From Solibacteraceae bacterium (lineage in GTDB: Bacteria > Acidobacteriota > Terriglobia > Bryobacterales > Bryobacteraceae): a DNA stretch of 64,000 nucleotides. Shown in pieces: positions 1-7,838 of the stretch. The translations under genes and the position numbers were made by a program. The stretch is taken from assembly GCA_026984795.1 (NCBI GenBank), contig JALSRK010000052.1:124001-188000 (forward strand), in the 5' to 3' direction. Under the pieces are notes generated by a model. The model was not told the DNA's origin. It was given only the letters and a program-made list of their open reading frames with translations, and searched no databases. How positions within the stretch are numbered: position 1 is the first letter of the stretch; each line of letters starts with the position of its first letter.

Positions 1-447
1 CCGGCCGAGGAAACCGGCATTCGGATCTTTGATTTCGCAACGCAACGGTCGACGCTGTTGCCGGATTCCGAGGGGCTCTTCTCTCCGCGCTGGTCGCCCA
101 ACGGCCGGTACATTGCGGCGCTCCGCTCGCCAGCGCCGGGACTCATGCTTTACGACATACGCCGACGGTCGTGGCGCAAGCTGAGCGACTGGATGGTGGG
201 GTTTCCGGCCTGGTCGAGCGACGGGACGTCCTTGTTTGTATACTCCGGCACGCAGCAGGTGCCCGTGGGCATCTACCGCGTGCCGATCAGTGGCGGGCCG
301 CCGGAGGTGGTGGCGCCGCTGGCGGGGATCCCAGTGCTGGGGATCGGGGGGCCTTACGGGTTCTCGCTGGGGCCTGGCGATGAACCGATCGTGCTCCGGG
401 ACGCCGGTCTCCACGAGGTCTACGGGCTTCAAGTGAAGCTGCCCTAG
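1..447 (+). CDS. C-terminal end of a PD40/TolB-like beta-propeller protein (5' truncated)
   Basis: The frame is open from the first base of the window to a TAG at 445-447, so this is the last ~148 residues of a longer gene. It contains PD40/WD40-like blades with the typical SPxWSPNGRYIA and PAWSSDGTSLFV patterns. The ending (PGDEPIVLRDAGLHEVYGL) is, from memory, typical of acidobacterial proteins that join an N-terminal winged-helix or kinase domain to a TolB-like propeller. The N-terminal domain lies outside the window, so the full function is unknown. An internal TTG at 58 could be read as a start, but the propeller pattern already runs through the upstream codons. Confidence 0.7.
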   Translation, partial: PAEETGIRIFDFATQRSTLLPDSEGLFSPRWSPNGRYIAALRSPAPGLMLYDIRRRSWRKLSDWMVGFPAWSSDGTSLFVYSGTQQVPVGIYRVPISGGPPEVVAPLAGIPVLGIGGPYGFSLGPGDEPIVLRDAGLHEVYGLQVKLP

Positions 448-546
448 ATCTTCCGGCCGGGTAGAAAGATTCCCGAGACATACTCTCTTAACACATTGAT
501 AATAAAGATCTTATCAAGAAACATATCCAGGGGCTGAAATTTCCTA

Positions 547-576
547 TTGACAGCCCAGGCGTTTCGGCCCTAGAAT
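547..576 (+). promoter_or_regulatory. Sigma70-type promoter for the TonB-dependent receptor gene
   Basis: A perfect -35 hexamer TTGACA (547-552) is followed after 18 bp by TAGAAT (571-576), which matches TATAAT at four of six positions. It sits about 50 bp upstream of the ATG at 628, inside a 180-bp intergenic stretch (448-627) that is visibly more AT-rich than the flanking genes. This is a sequence match only. Confidence 0.6.
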
Positions 577-627
577 AAATCGTCGTTCTCGGTGCGTTCG
601 ATCTGACACGAGAAGGGGTAACAAGTT

Positions 628-3600
628 ATGAGCATAGTACTCAGGTATCGTTGGGGGACCCTGATGCTTGCGGGGCTCCTCATGATTTTCTGCCTGGCGC
701 CGGCGGCGGCACAGCAAATCACCGGTTCGTTAACGGGTGTAGTAGCCGACTCGACCGGAGCTGTCATTCCCGGCGCCTCAGTGGTAATGACCAACGAACT
801 TTCCGGGGACACCCGGAGAACCGAAACGAACTCTGACGGCTATTTCTCGATCACCGGCGTGATGCCGGGCACGTACACAGTCACGATCGAGGCGCAAGGT
901 TTCACGACGTACAAGGTGGAGGGCCTGGAGTTCACCTCGGGAGACAAACGGACGCTGGGGCAGGTGACTCTCGATGTCGCACCAGCGACCGAGCAAGTGA
1001 CGGTGACGGCGGCGGTTGAGGAGCTGACGCCGGTGGACTCGGGCGAGAAGTCGATCGTACTGACCACCCAGCAGTTCGAGGACGTGGCGATCGTCGGCCG
1101 GAGCGCCGCGGAGTACATCAAGATTCTTCCCGGGATGGTGCCGATTTCCTCGGGCATCGAGAACCGCCCGGGCTTCAACGGCGAGAACATCGGCATCAAC
1201 GGCAACGGCGACGGTGGCAAGCAGAGCGCCATTGGGAACTTCTCGGCCAACGGGACCCGGGAGAACGCTCTGGACATCACCGCCGACGGAGCGCAGGTCT
1301 CGGACCCGGGATGCAACTGCGCGAACCCGGTGAATCCGAACCCGGAGATGATCTCCGAGCTGAAGGTCCTGCAGTCGAACTATTCGGCCGAGTACGCGAA
1401 AGGGCCGGTAGTGATCAATACGATCACCAAAGCCGGAGGCAAGGACTTCCACGGGGCGGCGTATTTTTACGCCCGTCACTTTGCGTTGAACTCGAACGAC
1501 GCGCTGAACAACGCCAACGCACAAAAGCGCCCCAGGAACAAGTACTTCTTCCCGGGCGGCAACCTGGGCGGACCGGTGCTGTTGCCGGGGACGAACTTCA
1601 ACCGCAACCGGGACAAGATGTTCTTCTTTGCCGGGTATGAGTATTTCCGTCAGCGGATTGACACGGGCCTGTTGCGCTCGGTGGTGCCGACGGCGGCAAT
1701 GAAGCGGGGCGACTTCAGCGACGTGGGCTATCTGGCGTCTCTGGCCGCGGCGGCCCCCGGGGCATCGAATCCGATCGACGGCATGTTCCCCGGCGGCATC
1801 ATTCCTCCGAGCCAGATCGATCCAGGCATGGAAGCAATCCTGAAGCTGGTGCCGGAGCCGAACGTGGATCCGGCCGGAATCGGCGCCGGCTTCAACTGGG
1901 TGAAGGTGTTGGAGCTGGACCAGAACATGCACCAGTTCGTGACGCGGGTGGACTACTCGATCTCGGACTACACGAAGCTATTCGTGCGCTACAACCTGCA
2001 GCGCGAGCTCCAGCCGTTCCCGGTTCAGCTCTGGTGGCGGAATCCCGGGGCGGTACCGATGCCGACGCCCATCGAAGGCCGCAACCGCAGCGACTCGATC
2101 GGGTTCAACTTCACCAAGGTCATCAGCCCGACGATGACCAACGAAACGGTGTTCGGCTACACCTTTGTTGATTTCCCGAACGCCTACAAAGACCCCAACA
2201 AGATGATGCGGTCCACGGTCGGATTCCCGTATAAAGGCATTTTCAAACAGGATCCGAAGATCCCGGGCTTCCTGTCGTGGGGCAACCCGACGGCGGGGAT
2301 GTGGCTGCCGGGAGGCATGGACCCGGTGCTGTTCGCCACCAAGCACCTGGTGACGCTGACGAACAACACGAGCAAAGTGATCGGCACACATACGCTGAAG
2401 TTCGGCGGCTACTGGGGCTGGACCATCAACAAGCAGCCGGGCAACGATCCCTCGGCGGGCCTGATGCTCTTCGCGACCTGGCACGGCAACACGACGAACA
2501 ACATTCTGGCGGACATGGTTCGCGGCGTAGCCTTCAACTACAGCGAATTCACCAAAGCCATCGTCCGGGACATGGGCTGGCAGGAATACGCCGGCTTCGT
2601 GCAGGACAACTGGAAGGTGACGCCGACTTTCACGTTAGAGCTCGGTCTGCGACTGCAGCACATGCAGCCGTGGACGGCGCGCAACGGGATCGGCATCGCG
2701 ACGTGGGTACCGGCGGACTACAACCCGGACGCACCGGCCGCGGATCTGCCAGGCGTGAACTGGCACGCCAAGAACAAGAACATCCCGCTGGCGGGCTGGG
2801 CGACCCGGGGCATTTTCTGGGCGCCCCGCGTCGGGTTCGCCTGGGATTTGTTCGGCACCGGCAAAACAGTCCTCCGGGGCGGCTTTGGAACCTTCGTTTA
2901 CCACGACCCGCAGTTTGCGGCCGGGGCGATGGACCTGCCGGCTGGCTTGCGCAACACCACGATCTGCTGTGGCGTGAACATCTCCGATCTGGACAACATC
3001 TCAGCGGAAGGCAATCTGGTCTTCAACGGTGAGGTCGTAGACAGCAAGGACGACAGTCAGCCGACGACGCACACCTGGAATGTCACGATCTCACAGCGTC
3101 TTCCCGGCCGTACGTTGTGGGAGATTTCGTACGTGGGCAACAGGAGCACAGCGCTCGCCTTGCGGGGCGGCCTGGTGGACATCAATCAGGTTCCGCTTGG
3201 CGCGATGCTGAACGATCCCACTGCAGATCCGAACAACTTCCGGCCGATACCGCAGTACGGCACGCTTTCGCTGCAGCGCCACGGTGCGTATTCGAACTAC
3301 CACGCCCTGCAGACGACGCTGACCAAGCAAACCGGGAGGGTGAACTTCACCTTCTCTTACACCTGGTCGAAAGCGCTCGGCATCGTGGACAACGTGATCG
3401 ACGCGCTCAACCGGGATGCCAACTACGGACCGCTCGGTTTCGACCGCAGCCACGTGATCGCCGGCAGCTATGTAGTGAAGCTCCCGGACGCGGTGAAGAC
3501 CGGCAACGCCTTCGCGAAAGGTCTGCTGAACGGATGGCAAGTCTCGGGCATCGTCCAGTGGTCGAGCGGCATCAACCTCCAGCAGGCGCAAGGCGCCGCA

Positions 3601-4077
3601 GGCGTGAACTTCAATATGAACGCGCCGTTCCCGGGCGGCGGCCGCACGATCAGCGGACCGGACATCGTCGGAACCAATGCGATCAGCCCCCAGCCGATCT
3701 TGACCTGCGATCCACGGAAAGGATTGGCTGACGGGCAGTATCTGAACGGCGCCTGCTTCGCGCCGCCGGTTCCCGGCCAGAACGGCCAGCCCGGCTTCAA
3801 CGGAGCGGTGATCATGCCATATATGCAAGGTCCGGCGTTCTTCAACACCGATCTGTCGATCTTCAAGACGTTCCGGGTCGGTGAGTCCAAGAGCCTGGAG
3901 TTCCGGGCCTCGGCGTTCAACTTCCTGAACCATCCGGTGCGCTCGTTCATCAGCGGCGATCAGAACCTGCGGCTGACGTTCGACGCCAACGGCAAGGTGA
4001 CGAACCCGAGGTTCGGCTATGCCGACTACAAGGTCGGCAAGCGGATCATCCAGCTCGGGATCAAGTTCCGGTTCTGA
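628..4077 (+). CDS. Oar-like TonB-dependent outer-membrane receptor
   Basis: The 1149-aa protein has a signal peptide at residues 1-29 (hydrophobic core ending APAAAQQ). A carboxypeptidase-regulatory-like beta-sandwich follows at about 30-120 (ITGSLTGVVADSTGAVIPGA). Next come a plug region at about 130-260 and a long beta-barrel ending in an aromatic residue (IQLGIKFRF), as outer-membrane barrels do. Proteins of this layout act in the outer membrane in energy-dependent uptake of large substrates such as glycans or peptides. The family is strongly expanded in Solibacter-type Acidobacteriota. The substrate cannot be told. The start has an AGAAGGGG-type ribosome site, a clear promoter lies upstream, and a strong terminator follows, so it is probably monocistronic. 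Confidence 0.9.
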   Translation: MSIVLRYRWGTLMLAGLLMIFCLAPAAAQQITGSLTGVVADSTGAVIPGASVVMTNELSGDTRRTETNSDGYFSITGVMPGTYTVTIEAQGFTTYKVEGLEFTSGDKRTLGQVTLDVAPATEQVTVTAAVEELTPVDSGEKSIVLTTQQFEDVAIVGRSAAEYIKILPGMVPISSGIENRPGFNGENIGINGNGDGGKQSAIGNFSANGTRENALDITADGAQVSDPGCNCANPVNPNPEMISELKVLQSNYSAEYAKGPVVINTITKAGGKDFHGAAYFYARHFALNSNDALNNANAQKRPRNKYFFPGGNLGGPVLLPGTNFNRNRDKMFFFAGYEYFRQRIDTGLLRSVVPTAAMKRGDFSDVGYLASLAAAAPGASNPIDGMFPGGIIPPSQIDPGMEAILKLVPEPNVDPAGIGAGFNWVKVLELDQNMHQFVTRVDYSISDYTKLFVRYNLQRELQPFPVQLWWRNPGAVPMPTPIEGRNRSDSIGFNFTKVISPTMTNETVFGYTFVDFPNAYKDPNKMMRSTVGFPYKGIFKQDPKIPGFLSWGNPTAGMWLPGGMDPVLFATKHLVTLTNNTSKVIGTHTLKFGGYWGWTINKQPGNDPSAGLMLFATWHGNTTNNILADMVRGVAFNYSEFTKAIVRDMGWQEYAGFVQDNWKVTPTFTLELGLRLQHMQPWTARNGIGIATWVPADYNPDAPAADLPGVNWHAKNKNIPLAGWATRGIFWAPRVGFAWDLFGTGKTVLRGGFGTFVYHDPQFAAGAMDLPAGLRNTTICCGVNISDLDNISAEGNLVFNGEVVDSKDDSQPTTHTWNVTISQRLPGRTLWEISYVGNRSTALALRGGLVDINQVPLGAMLNDPTADPNNFRPIPQYGTLSLQRHGAYSNYHALQTTLTKQTGRVNFTFSYTWSKALGIVDNVIDALNRDANYGPLGFDRSHVIAGSYVVKLPDAVKTGNAFAKGLLNGWQVSGIVQWSSGINLQQAQGAAGVNFNMNAPFPGGGRTISGPDIVGTNAISPQPILTCDPRKGLADGQYLNGACFAPPVPGQNGQPGFNGAVIMPYMQGPAFFNTDLSIFKTFRVGESKSLEFRASAFNFLNHPVRSFISGDQNLRLTFDANGKVTNPRFGYADYKVGKRIIQLGIKFRF

Positions 4078-4107
4078 CCTCACCCCCGACAACCCCTGGC
4101 CTAGTGA

Positions 4108-4142
4108 AGGACGGGCGCCGAAAGCGCCCGTCCTCTTTTTTT
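4108..4142 (+). terminator. Rho-independent terminator after the TonB receptor
   Basis: A perfect 11-bp GC-rich stem (AGGACGGGCGC at 4108-4118 with GCGCCCGTCCT at 4124-4134) has a CGAAA loop and is followed by C plus a run of seven T residues. This is a textbook intrinsic terminator, 31 bp after the receptor stop codon. Confidence 0.92.
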
Positions 4143-4173
4143 CTCCGCCTTCTGCTAAATTGAGACCGAGGCG

Positions 4174-5286
4174 ATGCGATTGGCGTATGCAGTTCTCTGG
4201 TGCGTGATTCTGCCGGCGACCGTGGCAGCGGCAGCGATGGACGCCGCGGCGTTGGCCAAGCAGGCCCAGGAGGCGCGGGAGTCCGGCCGGCTCGAGGAAT
4301 CGATCGAGCTGTACGGGCGGGCGTTCAGAGCGGGCCTGTCGGATCCGGAGGCGCTCTGGTACCAGGGGCTGAACTTCTACGACCTGGACCGGTACGCCGA
4401 GGCCGAGGAGATGTTCCGGCGCCTGGTGGAGAAGACTCCGAAGCATGCCGGAGCTCAGGCGCTGCTCGGGCTCTGCGAGTTCCGGGGCGGGAGGTACCGG
4501 GAAGCGTTCGGCCACTTGATGGAGGCGACGAAGCTGGGCCTACCGCCCGGTACGGAGCTGAGTCGGATCACGCGCTACCACCTGGTGGCGCTGACCAACA
4601 AGCTCGGCCAGTTCGAGCTGGCGAGCAGCCTACTGGCGGAGCTGGTTCGAACGTGGCCGGACATGCCGGATCTAAGGGAGATGGCCGGGCTAAGCTCGCT
4701 GCGGCTGCCGCTGTTGCCAAAGGAAATCGCCGCGGCGGACCGGGAACGGGTAGAGCTGGCCGGGCGGGCGGCGGTGCTGGCGTGGCGCTCGAAGCTGGAC
4801 GAGGCGCTGGCCGCGGCCGACGAGCTGCTCGAGAAGTACCCGGCGCAGCCGAACGCGCATTACTTGAAAGGTTACATCCTGCTGCTGAAGCACACGCCCG
4901 AGGCGGTGGAGGAGTTCCGCAAGGAGTTGGAGATCAGCCCGAATCATGTGCCGGCGCGGCTGCAGATCGCCTACGAGCGCCTGCAGCGGGGCGACGCCGA
5001 CGGCGGGCTGCCGTACGCCAAACGGGCAGTGGAGCTGGCTCCGAACGACTTCACCGCCTGGGACATCTACGGGCGTCTGCTGCTCGAAGCGAACCGGGTC
5101 GAGGAGGCGGTGCGGGCGCTCGAGAAGGCAGTGAGACTGGCGCCGGAAAGCGCGGAGGTCCATTTCCATCTGGCCACCGCTTACAGCCGGGCCGGGCGCA
5201 AGGAAGACGCGGCCCGGCACACGCGGGCGTTCCGGGAGTTGAAGAAGGCGGCGGCCGAGAGGGAGGCGGTAATCAGCGCGCCGTGA
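4174..5286 (+). CDS. Secreted TPR-repeat protein
   Basis: The 370-aa protein has an N-terminal hydrophobic signal (MRLAYAVLWCVILPATVAAAA). It is followed by alpha-helical tetratricopeptide units, for example LEESIELYGRAFRAG, RYAEAEEMFRRLVEKTPKHAGAQALLG, and a clear C-terminal pair near residues 245-345 (PNHVPARLQIAYERLQRGD, PNDFTAWDIYGRLLLEANRVEEAV). TPR arrays mediate protein-protein contacts. The signal suggests a periplasmic or extracytoplasmic scaffold. It begins right after the receptor terminator, so it needs its own promoter, which I do not see clearly. A short hairpin (GAAACC-GCC-GGTTTC, 5305-5319) separates it from the convergent gene downstream. Confidence 0.8.
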   Translation: MRLAYAVLWCVILPATVAAAAMDAAALAKQAQEARESGRLEESIELYGRAFRAGLSDPEALWYQGLNFYDLDRYAEAEEMFRRLVEKTPKHAGAQALLGLCEFRGGRYREAFGHLMEATKLGLPPGTELSRITRYHLVALTNKLGQFELASSLLAELVRTWPDMPDLREMAGLSSLRLPLLPKEIAAADRERVELAGRAAVLAWRSKLDEALAAADELLEKYPAQPNAHYLKGYILLLKHTPEAVEEFRKELEISPNHVPARLQIAYERLQRGDADGGLPYAKRAVELAPNDFTAWDIYGRLLLEANRVEEAVRALEKAVRLAPESAEVHFHLATAYSRAGRKEDAARHTRAFRELKKAAAEREAVISAP

Positions 5287-5319
5287 GGCGGAGCGGGCAC
5301 GGAAGAAACCGCCGGTTTC

Positions 5320-6393
5320 TCAAGAGTCCTCACGAGAGGATTCGATAAAGGGCATGATCTGTTGGAGCCGCCGCCAGACAGTGAGCTTGACGTCAGACTC
5401 GCCGGCGCCGAACCAGTCGCGAACCCACTTGGCCCGGCCCACCTGGTTCATGGTGACGTTGAACGCCATACCAGGAGCGTAGAAGATCGACGGGAGGAAG
5501 GAGACGAAGGCCGGGCTATAACCTTCCCCCAACTCGAACGCCGTCCAACTGCCCAGGAAAGGGAAAGCCGTCCGGCCGGAACGGCTCTCGGCCAGATTCA
5601 ACTCCATCGCCAGCCGTGCGGCTTTCGCCTCTTCATACTGGAGCGGCAACTGAAGGTGAATCGAAACGCCGCTGCCCACGCGGGGGTGCTCAGCGTCGCC
5701 GACGATCTGGAGCAAAGTCGTATCCGAGCCGAACGGGAACTCGGCGGTGAGGCCGCTGTCGCGCGCCGAGGCAAAGCAGTTGTCCTCATTCAGCATCTTC
5801 ACGAGGCCTGGATACTCCTCGCACTCGGCCCACCGCCGGTGTCTTTCCCCAAACGGCTTGATCACGCCGCGCATCAGGTTGAGCGTATCGTCGGGCGCTA
5901 GCCGCCTACCGCTGGAAGGGTGCCCGGAGTAGTCCGGAGTGGCCGCCGCGTTCACCTCGCCGGGCAGGTTCTCGGCGATCAGCTCGGCCTCGACGATCTG
6001 GATTACGGCGATCCATCCGAAGATTCCGCGGGCCAGCCAGTCGAAGTTCTCCTCATGCACGTACACACTGGAAAAGGTGCAGAGCCGGCGGGCGTCCGGT
6101 TCGATAAGCAGCGACGCAACAGTAGGCTGGCGGGCGAGCCGGGTTACCTTCTGGAGAATCTCATCAGTGATCTCGAGATCCCGGAGGCAGTCCGTCCGGG
6201 CGCAGAGGCGGTAGATCTTGAAGCCGTGGTCCATGAATCCAGGCTCGGCCCAGACCCGCTGCCGGAGCCGGTAGGGCCACCAGGAGAAGCCACGCTCTTC
6301 CCAGAGGGACCACTCGCGGTCGATCATGCAGGTCTCGTAGACGGCTTCGACGGCCCGGAGGCCCAGATCCTGTTCGCGGCTCTTGCTGTTCAT
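5320..6393 (-). CDS. Conserved-looking protein of unknown function
   Basis: The 357-aa soluble protein has no signal peptide or membrane segment. It is rich in Trp and aromatic residues at the N-terminus (REWSLWEERGFSWWPYRLRQ) and has a long central part that reads like a mixed alpha/beta fold. I do not recognise a family. It is convergent with the TPR gene, with only 33 bp between them. Codon use matches the neighbours and the frame is clean over 1.07 kb, so it is very likely a real gene. No function is proposed. Confidence 0.75.
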   Translation of the reverse strand: MNSKSREQDLGLRAVEAVYETCMIDREWSLWEERGFSWWPYRLRQRVWAEPGFMDHGFKIYRLCARTDCLRDLEITDEILQKVTRLARQPTVASLLIEPDARRLCTFSSVYVHEENFDWLARGIFGWIAVIQIVEAELIAENLPGEVNAAATPDYSGHPSSGRRLAPDDTLNLMRGVIKPFGERHRRWAECEEYPGLVKMLNEDNCFASARDSGLTAEFPFGSDTTLLQIVGDAEHPRVGSGVSIHLQLPLQYEEAKAARLAMELNLAESRSGRTAFPFLGSWTAFELGEGYSPAFVSFLPSIFYAPGMAFNVTMNQVGRAKWVRDWFGAGESDVKLTVWRRLQQIMPFIESSREDS

Positions 6394-6533
6394 GGCTCCC
6401 TACACTCAAGAGTTTATGCCTGCAGCAGTCTCATAGCCCAAGACGGCAAGCTTGCCGGACACGCCCCCCTCCGGGCGCCGGGCCGGGCGTGTTCCATGCG
6501 CCGCCCAGGCGCCTCCTGCAAGTCCGGGGAACA

Positions 6534-6701
6534 GTGTGTGAGGGCAACGCCGCGAACATCTTTCCCAACATTTCGCCTCGTTTGCCGCCGCCGGCCGAGT
6601 TGAACGGCACAGCGCCGGAAACCGTCCTGAATGAGTTGGAGGAGCTCCGGGAAAAGCTGAAGATCGAGACCCGCTACAGTTCGGGTCCGCCGGCTCTCTA
6701 A
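6534..6701 (+). CDS. Tiny candidate gene, 55 aa
   Basis: The GTG at 6534 is preceded by CCGGGGAA at a usable spacing. The predicted product has a proline-rich start and an acidic amphipathic helix (APETVLNELEELREKLKIE). No family is recognised. It lies 15 bp before another tiny open frame. Short length and lack of homology evidence make this uncertain; it could equally be a fragment of a decayed gene. Confidence 0.3.
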   Translation: MCEGNAANIFPNISPRLPPPAELNGTAPETVLNELEELREKLKIETRYSSGPPAL

Positions 6702-6716
6702 GAACCGGAGTCGTTC

Positions 6717-6872
6717 ATGATCGATCCGGCTTTCGGGACGATGAGTATCCTTCGCCATCGGCTGGAGGTGGGCGTCGAGTGGGACGAAGTGCTTCGCGAC
6801 GCCATCGATGGCTGCCGCCGCCTGCGGCGCGCCGTCGAGCGGGCGAGGCCGTTCGCGATCGCCCAGCGGTGA
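6717..6872 (+). CDS. Tiny candidate gene, 51 aa
   Basis: The ATG at 6717 opens a 51-codon frame. The product is charged and helical (WDEVLRDAIDGCRRLRRAVERA). It immediately follows the 55-aa candidate, so the two could form a small bicistron. No recognised domain and no strong ribosome-binding site (GGAGTCG lies just upstream). Confidence 0.3.
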   Translation: MIDPAFGTMSILRHRLEVGVEWDEVLRDAIDGCRRLRRAVERARPFAIAQR

Positions 6873-6987
6873 GGCACATGTTGCAGTAGTCCCGCCGGTT
6901 CCGTCAGCGGCATCGAAAGCTCATGCCGCTGGGAGCCAACACGGCGGGAAGCCATCTAGTTACAAGCAGAAATCCTGGGATAGTCAG

Positions 6988-7036
6988 CCAATTACACGAG
7001 AAGGCGCCAACGAAGGTTTCGGCGCCGGGTAATTGG
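6988..7036. repeat. Nested inverted repeat / hairpin downstream of the toxin gene
   Basis: Outer arms CCAATTAC (6988-6995) and GTAATTGG (7029-7036) enclose inner arms GGCGCC (7003-7008 and 7021-7026). It lies about 30 bp past the stop of the minus-strand PIN toxin. It has no T-tract in that direction, so it is at best a weak terminator. It may be an extragenic palindromic repeat. Confidence 0.45.
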
Positions 7037-7067
7037 TCACGGTCCCCGCATTTCCCACCGCGGAGAA

Positions 7068-7472
7068 TCAGGCGGCGGAGTGAATCCGGGTCAGGCCGAC
7101 CCACCGGTCGAAACCGGCGTCGAAGCTCATGATACGCGTGATGCCGCAGCGCTCCATGACGGCGAGGTGAAGCGCGTCCCGGGCGCTGAAATGCTGCGTC
7201 CCGAGGACGATATCTTTGGCGCGGAGCATGTCGGCGTCCTCGATGGGAAAGATTTCGTCAACCACCGAGCGGAGAACGGCAAACGCCGGCTCGATCGCCT
7301 CCCGGCGGCCAATGGCGACGTAGCGGTGCAGGATCTCCTGGAAGACTTCCACGTCTGTGACCAGCCGGTCTCCAGCGGCTATCGCCCGCTCGAGTAACAT
7401 CTGCGCATCCGTCTTGTGAGGATGCGGGGCGCCGATCAGGCACATCGGGATGTTGGAATCGATGAGAATCAC
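7068..7472 (-). CDS. PIN-domain toxin of a VapBC-type toxin-antitoxin pair
   Basis: The 134-aa protein is of standard PIN length. The acidic active-site residues are visible: Asp5 in MILIDSN, Glu42/Glu46 in TDVEVFQE, Asp99 in ARDALH, and Asp118/Asp122 in SFDAGFD. PIN toxins are Mg-dependent RNases that cut tRNA or other RNA to stop translation. The start ATG overlaps the stop of the upstream antitoxin gene by 4 bp, the standard coupled antitoxin-toxin order. Expression is expected to be autorepressed by the toxin-antitoxin complex. The RNA target cannot be predicted. Confidence 0.87.
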   Translation of the reverse strand: MILIDSNIPMCLIGAPHPHKTDAQMLLERAIAAGDRLVTDVEVFQEILHRYVAIGRREAIEPAFAVLRSVVDEIFPIEDADMLRAKDIVLGTQHFSARDALHLAVMERCGITRIMSFDAGFDRWVGLTRIHSAA

Positions 7473-7714
7473 CGCCCGTAACCGCGCTCGATGTCGGCGA
7501 GCATCTCGGAAATGTCCCCGGTTGGGAAAGAGTATTCGGCCGCCTGCCGGACCGCTTTCAGCTTCGCCAAGGCGTCGGAGGACGAAGATTCCCTGCGCCT
7601 GGCCCGCAGGGCCTCGCGCACCCAGGCCGCAACGGTCAGCCCCTGGCGGCGGGCGAGCCGGCGAATCTCCTCCATCTCCTCTTCATCGAGGAGGACTTGC
7701 AGCCGGTGGCTCAT
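7469..7714 (-). CDS. Ribbon-helix-helix antitoxin
   Basis: The 81-aa protein starts [37 protein letters not shown]. This is a beta strand followed by two helices of the CopG/Arc ribbon-helix-helix fold, which binds operator DNA as a dimer. The variable C-terminal half (about 45-81) would wrap and block the PIN toxin. It is the first gene of the pair and overlaps the toxin start by 4 bp. The upstream bases 7715-7760 contain TCATGATGAGTCAATCATGA, an imperfect dyad that could be its operator. Confidence 0.85.
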   Translation of the reverse strand: MSHRLQVLLDEEEMEEIRRLARRQGLTVAAWVREALRARRRESSSSDALAKLKAVRQAAEYSFPTGDISEMLADIERGYGR

Positions 7715-7838
7715 ATCTACAGCATGAATTGCTCATCATGATGAGTCAATCATGAGTCTGCGTTCACCATTCGGGCGCCTGGCCATCAAAGCGTTTCACG
7801 CCTGGGGAAGCTCTCGCCGATGACGTCCCGGGCCCCGT

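Larger units (their letters stand above)
6394..7067. other. Gene-poor stretch between the unknown protein and the toxin-antitoxin pair
   Basis: About 670 bp hold no long credible gene. What is visible is two tiny plus-strand candidate genes (6534-6701 and 6717-6872) and a 49-nt imperfect hairpin (6988-7036). The first 140 bp show nothing recognisable. Composition is less uniformly GC-biased than in the flanking genes. This may be a decayed gene region beside a mobile toxin-antitoxin unit. Confidence 0.5.
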
